This document shows positions 37,471 to 46,320 of a stretch of DNA of 64,000 nt, piece by piece (within the stretch, counting starts at the first letter, position 1; each line of letters opens with the position of its first letter). The position numbers were made by a program, and so were the translations under genes. The DNA comes from Neodiprion pinetum (lineage: Eukaryota; Arthropoda; Insecta; Hymenoptera; Diprionidae): the NCBI RefSeq assembly GCF_021155775.2, contig NC_060238.1, positions 22,908,470 to 22,972,469 of the forward strand, in the 5' to 3' direction. The notes under the pieces are model-generated. The model was not told the origin of the DNA, ran no database searches, and saw only the letters and a list, made by a program, of their open reading frames with translations.

Positions 37471-38321
37471 TTATCCTTCGTCCGAGAGTCCAGCTGTAGA
37501 AAATAACGAACAAAACAATGAATATGCCAACGATAATTTAAACCGATTATGGATAAATCTAAAAATTTTTACGTCAATAACTGACTGCTAGTATTCTATG
37601 CTTATTGCTTACCCTGACTGGAACCATCGCCGTATCCACCCAAACCTGTAACAAAAACGGTTGCAAAACGTTAAAAAAATCACGATAACCAGACGGTAAA
37701 ATGACAAGTGCGGAATTTAATATTCCGATACTACTGATATCAGATATAATTATTCAGACGATTTTCAGCGATTTGGCAAGTGCCGATTTCAGCCATACAC
37801 TGAGAGAAATTTTTAGTTAGGGTTACCGCTCAGTCCTCAACTACTTTCAATTTTTACAAGAATCGAAAAATATAGTTCTAGGTAGAAAATGAAAATTAGT
37901 TTTCTAGGTGTTACCGAAAAGTCTAGCATCCGTTACAATTCTTTCTCATTACGATCACTGTTGCTATATTTTCTTGCAACTGTTGCGAAAATTTAACGCT
38001 CGTGCAACAATAAATTGACGTCAAAGCCTTGTTGAACTAAAAAAATAGAGTGAACCCTCAGTAACTGATTTTGCGTTGCAATAACCAAAAAAGGATCGAC
38101 GATAGCGCAAAATGGTTAGGCGTGCCTCGTTTTTCGTAATTCCAACAATATTCAAACAGTTTTTTTTAACGATACCTGCTTTCCTAAATTTTTCTAGTTA
38201 CTGTAACAAATGAAATTTTTCTCAGTGCAGTTATTTACTCACTCGAATCAGAAGCCTCGATGACAGCGTAGAGTTGGAAGAAGGCCATTACGGCGAAAAC
38301 TGCGGTAGCGAGTAATTTCAT
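37471..38321 (-). CDS. Small secreted peptide, 44 residues (3 exons)
   Basis: Minus-strand CDS 38321-38243, 37645-37613 and 37493-37471, too small for ordinary ORF calling. Exon 1 starts MKLLATAVFAVMAFFQ and encodes a textbook signal peptide. The donor is TCGA|GTGAGT. The second exon (33 bases) lies between GTTACAG and GG|GTAAGC. The third starts after TTTTCTACAG and stops at TAA after seven codons. The junctions keep one frame (phase 1, phase 1). The predicted mature peptide is about 21 residues, Gly/Ser/Asp-rich (SLGGYGDGSSQ, ending AGLSDEG), with no cysteines. An AATAAA lies 131 bases past the stop. The function is unknown; an antimicrobial, cuticular or signalling peptide are all possible. 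Intron 1 contains a 430-bp MITE. Confidence 0.72.
37798..38227. mobile_element. MITE, family A copy 2, inside intron 1 of the small peptide gene
   Basis: 430-bp element starting CACTGAGAGAAATTTT and ending TTTCTCAGTG, in the opposite orientation to the 29.6-kb copy. The left flank is TA and the right flank is CA, so one duplication base has mutated. It begins 15 bases inside the 5' splice site of the minus-strand gene and fills most of that intron. Confidence 0.8.
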
Positions 38322-38519
38322 TTTGAATACGGTAGAAGTATTTCGGCAGAAACGATCTAGTGACGATGAGGTCGAAGATTCTGCTTTCATACCAATCCGG
38401 TGACCTCCAAATCGGTTAGATTGGTCAACACAAGTGCGAATTCAGACAGGAAGGCGGGTAAATTTCGAAGTTTACGCATCTGTTATAATTGTATTGCGCG
38501 TCTCTTCCTCGAGATCAAC

Positions 38520-38756
38520 TGGTACTTCGCGCAAGGGATCGTAGTAGTACCAGAGTGGCCAGCTCAACCCTGGTACCCCAAATTTCAGGCAATGCTCGTT
38601 GCAGAGCCCACTGTCTTCAAACCTAACATTAACTTAATAATTTGTTCTAACAGGGAACCTCACGCAATTTGGCAGAACATTTCCCTGGTTGCCGGAAAGC
38701 TATCGAACAGGCATTCGAAAGGAGAAAATTACCAGAAACAGCAATCCAGATCATGA
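38520..38756 (+). pseudogene. Remnant C-terminus of DIRS-type RT/RNase H ORF
   Basis: In the frame through 38520 the translation reads WYFAQGIVVVP, then EWPAQPWYPKF. This matches the conserved V-P-x-W-P-x-Q-P-W-(F/Y)-P tail of DIRS-group RT/RNase H ORFs. It starts exactly where the left terminal repeat ends, so everything N-terminal (gag, reverse transcriptase, most of RNase H) is deleted. It overlaps the start of the recombinase ORF in another frame, as DIRS ORFs do. Confidence 0.65.
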
Positions 38757-39661
38757 CATCATCCGTAAGCGAATCGTCGCTTAAACAATATGACGGCGCG
38801 TTAAAACGCTGGTGGATCCATTGTACCGAGAATAACATTTCTCCATACGAAGCAACGGTGTCAGATATTTTAAAATTCCTCGCAAAAACATACGACACGG
38901 GAGCCTCCCATGGGTCGCTCAACACCCTCAGATCCGCAATTTCGCTTATTATCGGGCCGGAAGTGGGACAAGATCACCATATCAAAAGGTTTTTCAAAGC
39001 AGTACACAGCTTGAGACCAACGAGACCAAAATACGATTCAATCTGGGAACCAAAGATTGTTCTTAATTATTTCAAGTCTCTGCCAAAAAATGAAAATCTC
39101 TCGCTGAAAGATTTAACCATGAAACTGATTACCCTGCTAGCCTCAATCACGGGACATAGGATGCAAACATACTCAAAAATAAACGTCGAGAATATTCAAA
39201 GAGTGGGAAATGCGTTCGAGATTAGAATCCCGGATGGAATCAAAACTACGGGTGCTAATCGAAAACAGCCGCTATTAATCATACCCTTCTACGCGGAAGA
39301 CGAAAAACTTTGTTCGGCATCAGCCTTACAAAACTATCTGGAGAGAACAAAAACCTCAAGAGGCTCCAAGATAGATCTCTTCCTATCGTTCAAAAAACCA
39401 TTTCAAGCCGTCTCATCGCAAACCCTGAGTCGATGGGTCAAATTAACATTGAAAAATAGCGGAGTAAATACGGACAAATTTACAGCACGCAGCACACGCC
39501 ACGCATCCACGTCTGCAGCGAAAAGAAACAACATCGATATAGAAACGATAAGAAAAACTGCAGGCTGGACAACGGGATCTGAAACCTTTGCAAAATTTTA
39601 TCATTTAAATGTCAGTAGAGATAAGGATTCTTACGCACGAGCGATCTTGAACTCGCAATAA
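38654..39661 (+). CDS. DIRS-like tyrosine recombinase (YR)
   Basis: Uninterrupted frame from just after a CTAACAG acceptor-like site; the first ATG is at 38753. Family landmarks: S-x-x-Y-x-x-x-L-x-x-W N-terminal core-binding part, first catalytic Arg in ITGHRMQTYSK, Lys in GIKTTGANRK, the box II region FTARSTRHASTSAAKR, and the terminal AGWTTGSETFAKFYHL carrying the Trp and nucleophile Tyr. YRs of this group insert circular retroelement DNA. In related elements the box II motif reads H-S-T-R; here it is R-S-T-R (CGC codon), so the conserved His is lost. Length and an intact frame argue for a recent insertion, while the His loss argues for weak or no activity. The upstream start is uncertain. 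Confidence 0.75.
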   Translation, partial: GTSRNLAEHFPGCRKAIEQAFERRKLPETAIQIMTSSVSESSLKQYDGALKRWWIHCTENNISPYEATVSDILKFLAKTYDTGASHGSLNTLRSAISLIIGPEVGQDHHIKRFFKAVHSLRPTRPKYDSIWEPKIVLNYFKSLPKNENLSLKDLTMKLITLLASITGHRMQTYSKINVENIQRVGNAFEIRIPDGIKTTGANRKQPLLIIPFYAEDEKLCSASALQNYLERTKTSRGSKIDLFLSFKKPFQAVSSQTLSRWVKLTLKNSGVNTDKFTARSTRHASTSAAKRNNIDIETIRKTAGWTTGSETFAKFYHLNVSRDKDSYARAILNSQ

Positions 39662-39738
39662 CATTAGTAGTGTTAAGACACAACGTATAACACAAAACTA
39701 ATAAATAATATTGGTTGCCGTTATTAGCTTTAAACATC

Positions 39739-39809
39739 TACCAGTTGATCTCGAGGAAGAGACGCGCAATACAATTAAATGATTAAACGAACTTACCAAG
39801 TGAAGTTCT
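39739..39809. repeat. Internal complementary region (ICR) of the DIRS-like element
   Basis: 71 bases that are the reverse complement of the element's right end fused to its left end. The two arms overlap by AATT, so the ends share AATT at the inferred circle junction. In DIRS-1 such a region is thought to template or align the ends for circle formation. Confidence 0.78.
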
Positions 39810-41716
39810 ATCATAATTGTATGAAGCGCCTCTTCCGAGATGATCAACACCCACCCAAAAATACCCATCTAATACACGATTACATACCCCTAATACAACG
39901 GCAACGCTTTCAAAGAATGTCTAGATCTAGGAAACAAAGGTGCAGGGCCGATTTTTTCGATATATAACTATGAAATATGTGGCGACATCGGTGTGGAGTA
40001 GGGGCACAGAACTTCGCTTGGTAAGTTCGTTTAATCATTTAATTATTCATGGATCATTTTTCCGCACACGTGGACTGGGATTATTATTTCACATATAACA
40101 GCTGGACTTACTCTCGTTTCTTCGAATCCGAGTCGTTATTGAAATCTATTCATAATTTCTTTGTTGGCAAAGGTTGCGTAACACCGTTTACTTATTATTT
40201 TTCCCTGAATACACTGGGTTGAAATTTTTTATCATTACACAGAAATGATATTACGTAACACGGTTGCAGGCAGACAGTTATGATCGTGAACAAGGAATAA
40301 TTGTAACACAATTTCATATCGGTTACGCAATTTTATTATACCCGTCGTAAAAGCACCGCGTTAAATGAATGTGATACATTTTTTTCAAGAAACGCTAGCT
40401 GTCATTGTCTCCGTTTCGTTCAGTCTGAAAATTCTAATGGTTTATCAGCAATCAAGGATCTCCACAATTAAGGAGGTTCTCTGCCAAGCGATTCCGTCGC
40501 CCATCACGGCGTAAGGATCAATTAAATAAAACGAAATAGGCATTCGTTAAAAGCCGGGAGTAACGAGATCCAATCTGATTTCGATCCCATTTAAAACAGC
40601 TCGTCGAAGCGAGTCCTGATTTCAATTATTTCAGCGCTACAGAAGCGGATCCTTTTTTCATTTTTCTGAACCAGAACCGCGATCGCGAACATAACAACGA
40701 ATCGCTTGTGTCGCATGCAACTCGTGCAAAACACGTAATAAAACGGTTCTGGTCTGTTCGAAACCGAAAATTCAAGATTATCGGAGAAACTTGGATGGTA
40801 AAAAAAGAACTTTTCGTCCTTCTTTCTCTGGTTTTTTGTGCTCAATTTTCTCTTCTCTTTCTTTTTCTCTTCAGCGATTCCTGCAGAAGCATTAGCAATT
40901 CTTATCATATTTAACATTTCCACTATCCAACTGACTCTCGGATCTCTTTTAGCCTCCGCTTTACGAAGAGATGAGCCGCCACGGTTCAGCTACCCTTATA
41001 AAACCCACCACGCTACTCATCCCTCGGCTCGAAAGACCGAATACAGAGAAAGAGAGAGAGAGAGAGAGAAAATCAGTGCCTCCGTAAAGAGACTGTAATC
41101 AAAGTCCCATGAAATTTATACCTCTTACGTAACCGAGATGAAAAGTATATCAGTCAAGATTTCTGCACAAATTTTATTCCGAATGTAGCAAAAGATCGTT
41201 CCGCGATTATTTAAATTGACTGTAAGATCGCTATCAAAAAATAGAATGCCAGTTACGTGTATTACAGATTTGTGTGCAATTATCAGTCATAAAAAAGTGG
41301 TCAACGTACACGAGCTTTCCAAAAATCGAAAGTTCATCGAACTGCGGATGAATTTTTAAAAATACTGCAAGAATTCATATATCGATAAGTTTGAGAGCGT
41401 CGAAATTTTTCAAACAAATATTTGAAATCCTGATTGACCAGTTTTAAAAAAACGAAAAACCAAAGTTTCTCCGTTATTCCAGTTGTTGTTATTTTGTTTG
41501 TTTTTTTTCTGTCCACAAGTGACCAAAAGTTCCGACAAATGTTTGTCTGTGTCTGTGAATTGAAAAACTGATTGGATCTCTGAATAATGTTATATTCGTT
41601 ATACATGTAATCGTCTCGATGTGTGCAATTGTACAGTTCGGAGAATTTTGAAATCCACGAATCTCACTAATTTCCTAATCTTTCACGAGGATCAACGTGA
41701 TATAACGTGAAGCGAT

Positions 41717-42120
41717 GGGGCGGGGTTGAAGTTTCGAATTTGAAAAGTTCCGAAGGCGGAAGTGAAAGCGGAAATAAAGAAATCAAACTTTTACGAAACA
41801 ACAAAGTTTCGAATGATCGGAAAGCCAACGGCTTAAAGTTCCGAAAATTCAAGTTACGATAGAGCAAAATGCCGAAAAATAAACTTTCGATAGAGTAAAA
41901 TCTTCCGAAAATTGAAAATTAATTTTCAGAGCTACGCCTTGTCCGTATTCTGTCCGTTCGGAATTTTTTCCTTTTGGAACATTGAACGTCGGGTTTCGGA
42001 CGCTTTGAAACTTGGATGTTTCGTCAAAGTTTGATTCAATCACTTCAAGTTTGGCCAGCAGAAAATTCTGATTTCAGCGCTTTCGAAACTTTTCAAATTA
42101 TCGAATTTCAGTACAGCCCC
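41717..42120. mobile_element. Foldback element, family C copy 2
   Basis: Begins GGGGCGGGGTTGAAGTTTCG and ends CGAATTTCAGTACAGCCCC. It shares CAAAGTTTCGAATG, CGATAGAGTAAAAT and TTTTGGAACATTGAACG-type tracts with the 47.4-kb copy, but lacks that copy's central about 200 bp. Confidence 0.65.
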
Positions 42121-44035
42121 AAAGCGTCGATATTCTTTCTCCGAAATTAAATCTCAGTATCAGCATTCGGTGCACGTATTCAGCACGTCGAGTATCGCGA
42201 ATGCACATGTGAATATACGTATAATCTTAGTAGTATACAATATTACACGGTGACACGCGACTCGCGGCGATATCGCTGCGAAATTAACTTGTAAACGAAC
42301 ATGCAGGTACGCGCACGCGTTATCCGTGAAGAAATTTCTAATATTTCACCCCTCGTTACCCTCTCTGCATGTGACCATAATTATTTTAATAAAACGTGAT
42401 GCGTGTACGTACGAACTAAGCCCGTTGTCGAGCTTCCGCGCGATACTTTCCCGCCCCATTTTCATCCCCCGCAATTAATTACAGAACGAGAGGATAGCCA
42501 GTTGTGCCGAGGTTCGCAGCGCAGCTGTAGAATCAGATCGAAGGATAGGGTGAACAGGCCCGATAGGCGGCCATATTTAAAGTGGGGCAGCCGCTTATCT
42601 AACCACGAAAAGCCTCGCTCGTACTTGTTTACCGTGTTAATGCCGCGTCCACGATTCGTCACTCAGATGTAAAACTCGTGTTTTCCCCATCCCGGGTTTT
42701 CACTCGCCGTTGAAAGGCAGTTTCTAATCGTTCTTTTTCAACCCCTATTTTTTTCAAACCCCTCGCGCATTCTTTCCGGACGCCTCCCGCTGCGACGCGT
42801 CGCGTCGCGACGTCGACTGACACGCACCTCGCCAGGGTGAAACTCCCTTATTTAACGCGATTATTCACCGCGATATGCGGACGCTGATGGACGCGCTGAC
42901 GGCGAATGAACGAGCCCATTTTAGTCGGATCTCGTAACGCGGCAGTCAAACTGCACGAAAAAAGTGTCTAGGGTTGAACGAAATTTGATTTTGTAAGGGC
43001 GGAGCCCTTTTTTTTCTCTTTTTTATTATTTTCGTTTTCAATAAATCGAACTCTCTGACTGTGATTCGTTCGTCGAAACAAAATCAACCGGCAACTTTTT
43101 CAAACAATACAATTTCGATGACGAAGCATTTAAAAAATTTGATACTCGGATGTATTAATACTAGAATTCTAAAAAAAAAGTTTCACCATCGTCACGAAAT
43201 TGTAAACAAAAACCGTAAAAGAATTCTGATGCGGTACATTATATGGAAAAAAGATTCTTCTAAATCTGTTTAAAATTGAAACAAAGATATTTTTTCAATT
43301 AGTCAAATATAAATCCCTATAATCGATAGTTTACTGTCAATTTTACTTTATTCTTTTTTTCTTATTGTCGAACAAGCAAATTGTTCGATTAGTTACAAGT
43401 TGAACGGTTCATTTTCTTTTCTTTTTTTTTTTTTGATAATAAATTTTTCGGTAACTCTGATATTGAAAGTTTTGATTTTCGGACGAATAAATTGGCTTTA
43501 TCAGCAAGTGGCTGAAATAGTGTACAAAATACAGATACTACCGAAGCGAGATGAAACGAAAGCACAAATGAGAAGTACCGTAAGTGGTGATGTGACCTGT
43601 ACAGTACAGGGGAAAAGCCCACTTTCGAAAAATATTACTTCTCGATATTGGTTTCCGATAACGTTCTTTTGTACCGTGCTAATACAATAGTATCTTTCGC
43701 AGCTCGGCGCCAGCGGGAGAGAGGAGAGGAGAAGAGAGGAGATGAGAGGAAGGTGTTTGAAGAAAAGGTGGAACAGAAGGAATTGTGCCCACAGCTGTGT
43801 CTGTTCCCATAGCCATTATTTCGCGCGTTTATACATGTACTGCACACTCCTGCGTTTGTTAATACATCAAAGAGTGACAATCTCCATGGGGTGAAAGGTT
43901 CTCACCTGCTTTCTGATAGCGCTCCGGTAAATCGGCGAATCATCGTTGACTATACAGTGTTCAATTTCGAGGGAGTTACGGAATATCGAGTGTGAAGTTT
44001 TTGCTTTTCGTCATTACCATTTCGTCTTGTTAGTG

Positions 44036-44335
44036 GAGAAAAATACTGTTCCGGGTTAAAAATTGAGAATCAGTTTTTCAGCTGTAGCCAGAAAATCTAG
44101 CACGAGTTATTAATATTTTTGTTCAATTTTTAATTATAACTATTGCGACAATTTCATGCTGGTGTTACGATAAGTTGATTTTTGGGGTCTTGATTGAAAC
44201 CTACAAATAATGGTAATCGTACCGAATAATTATTCGTATCACTTTCTCTTGCGATTTTAATGTGTATATATTTGAAATGTTATTGTAACGATGCCTGTTT
44301 TACTACGATTAATTAATTTCGCCTGAGATCGAAAA
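44036..44335. mobile_element. Decayed MITE, family A copy 3
   Basis: Diverged but collinear with 37850-38210. Shared tracts include AAAATCTAGCA, ATTGCGA(C/A)AATTT, ATAAGTTGA versus ATAAATTGA, and TAACGAT(G/A)CCTG. The termini are eroded. Boundaries are approximate. Confidence 0.5.
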
Positions 44336-45189
44336 ATTACCGTGTTTCTAGCTCGAATTACTCCGCGTCCAGTAGACTGTTAATAAACATTGTTAGGGAA
44401 GAGGTGAGGGTGTATACAAGTTCGTGGAAAAGGTTGTTCAACTCTTGAAGAATGTTAATTAATTCAAACCTGTAAATTGTAACGCGCGTTGTAAAGTGGC
44501 AGCCGTTTGCCTCTCTGCCAGATTCCACGCGTTCCGCGTCTGTATATTCGAATGCAAAATTGCAAAGAGCTAGAATTAGAATGGAGCGAAAAATTGACGT
44601 CGAGTTTCTGGGTCTTGAAGAGAACCGGTAGTTAATTGACTCGGAAAGCACCCGGATCGATCCGATAATTATATAATTAATCACTGCAGCGATGGTAGAT
44701 ATGCTGTTTTAGTTTTTAAACTTTTTCCGCTGATCTGCGTTATACGATATCAATCATTCTCGATAGTAAAAATATTGAATTTAATGCAGGAACAGAGAGA
44801 TCATTTACAACTTTTTTTGAATGTATAAAAATAAAAAAATATCGAACAAGATCCTTCTTGTAGTATTTCGAATTTCGAATTTCGAATTTAGGTTGAGTGT
44901 CAGGTGATCGAAAAGAAGAAACAGGTTTGGAACGGTTCAGGTACATATTCATTCTTGTTTAAATTATCCAGCACGTATTGTTAAAAGCGTATTCGCGAAC
45001 TCAGATTTGATCAATCAACTATAATCGATAGTAGATTAAAAAAAAAAAAAAAAAAAAAATCAGAAATAGAGTCACAGGCTGAAGCGTTAAAAATATCAAA
45101 GTAACATTTCATTCCTGACTATTGAGAAATGAAGATATTTCAAAAAGTATAGCGATACGCGTACCTAAATTCTTCGATTTCATCTACAA

Positions 45190-45735
45190 AACTAGTTTCT
45201 GTTTTACACACGTGAATGTTTTTCTGGTATGGTAAAAAAATGAAAGTGGTTAAGAAACGCAGGGTAATCACAAGTGGAAATTTGTCTCGATGCAGGGTAT
45301 ATAAAGACAACGAGAGGGGTTGGAAAAGACGGAAAAAGAGGGATGAAAATGGCGAAAAGATGGAAAATATTAATGCAATATGTTCACTGTCTAGAATACC
45401 AATAATCTGTTACTAGTTTTTTCTTTTTTCACGGGTTGTTATCCATACGAAGCAAAAAAGCATCACAAGAAAAAACTCATCTTTTATAAGTAAAACGTAA
45501 TAAGCTCAAGTTTTCTGCTTTGAATTGTAAGAGCGATGAAGCTATGAAAGAAAGGCACGATCACGTTATACGTACCGAAACTGTTGGCTTCCGTTTTACA
45601 TCCAGGACGTGAATATTTTTCTTATATGTTGAAAAATGAAAGTAATGACAAGTGGAAATTTATCTCGATGCGGGGCATATAAAGACAAGACGAGGGGTTG
45701 GAACGAGCGGAGAAAGAGGGATGAAAATAAGGGCG
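45190..45735. repeat. Diverged direct duplication (copies about 45190-45350 and 45575-45735)
   Basis: Both copies contain ACGTGAAT, AAAAATGAAAGT, CAAGTGGAAATTT, TCTCGATGC, then ATATAAAGACAA, GAGGGGTTGGAA and AAAGAGGGATGAAAAT. Offset is about 379 bp. Each copy has a TATAAAG (45300-45306 and 45678-45684). It lies 0.6-1.1 kb upstream of the C-terminal-RR gene. The GAAAATAGTTAAGG end of MITE family A is faintly similar, so this may be an old transposon remnant rather than a duplicated promoter. Confidence 0.55.
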
Positions 45736-45892
45736 ACGAAACCACGCGGTCCGTATCTCAAAAGTCAGCAGCCTTATAAGCATACTCGCATCCATTACCG
45801 TTTATTACAATTGCAAATAGCGTAAGTAACACGGTCATAAATATTAAAATGCAAAGACTCGGCGGCTCGGCGAGTCGTTTCGTTCGTTTGCC

Positions 45893-45927
45893 GGTTATAC
45901 CGAAGGTCCTCAACCTCCGAGTCAGTC
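45893..45927 (+). promoter_or_regulatory. Possible core promoter of the C-terminal-RR gene
   Basis: GGTTATACC followed 30 bases later by TCAGTC, which fits a TATA-like box and an arthropod TCAGT initiator. It would give a 5'UTR of about 380 bases before the ATG at 46306. Weak consensus; no transcript evidence. Confidence 0.25.
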
Positions 45928-46305
45928 CCGGTTGTAATAATTCGTCGGCGGAAAGAGAAATCTCTCTCTCTCCTCTCGCCGTGACCTTACACTAGCCGTG
46001 CAGGATCTTCTTTCACCCGTTCGCCAATCGGCATCGCTTATCGCATCCACGTGACGTGAAAGCGGGAGACTTTCGGCCAGTGAGAAGATTCGTTCGTTGT
46101 TTGAATTGGCTAATCGAAAGCCCACCAAAGAGGCCGGGATGAAAGTAAAAACGTCGGGATGCTGCTGCCGCGAATCTCTTTCGACTCGGGGACAGTTTCG
46201 CCTTCAGTTCATCCCAAAGCACTCGGTTAAGAGGAGAGGATCCCCGGAGATCAACCGTTTATTTTCATCAGTTTGTGCCGTTCCTGGGATTTCAATTCGC
46301 GCATC

Positions 46306-46320
46306 ATGCTGATGTTCAAG
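46306..46320 (+). CDS. Exon 1 (coding part) of the C-terminal-RR cuticular gene
   Basis: Five codons (MLMFK) from the ATG at 46306 to the donor AAG|GTGAGG. Phase 0 joining to 51225 completes a hydrophobic signal sequence. It was chosen because the long exon at 51225 has no ATG before its acceptor and needs a leader exon, as cuticle genes usually have. Confidence 0.7.

Larger units (their letters stand above)
38487..40044 (+). mobile_element. Compact DIRS-like tyrosine-recombinase retroelement
   Basis: About 1558 bp. Segment 38487-38524 (left end) has a perfect 38-base reverse complement at 39739-39776. Segment 40008-40044 (right end) has a 37-base reverse complement at 39773-39809 with one mismatch. 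The block 39739-39809 is therefore the reverse complement of the right end joined to the left end, which is the internal complementary region that defines DIRS-type elements. Between them lie the C-terminal tail of an RT/RNase H ORF and a tyrosine recombinase ORF. Most of the gag/RT/RH interior is missing, so the element is an internally deleted, probably non-autonomous derivative with intact ends. It is inserted 166 bp upstream of the start of the small minus-strand peptide gene. Confidence 0.8.
40045..46305. other. Intergenic region upstream of the C-terminal-RR gene
   Basis: Holds family C copy 2, MITE A copy 3, a CG-rich palindromic patch at 42791-42820, an A22 run and the duplicated 45.2/45.6-kb block. 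The last about 400 bases are probably promoter and 5'UTR. Confidence 0.6.
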
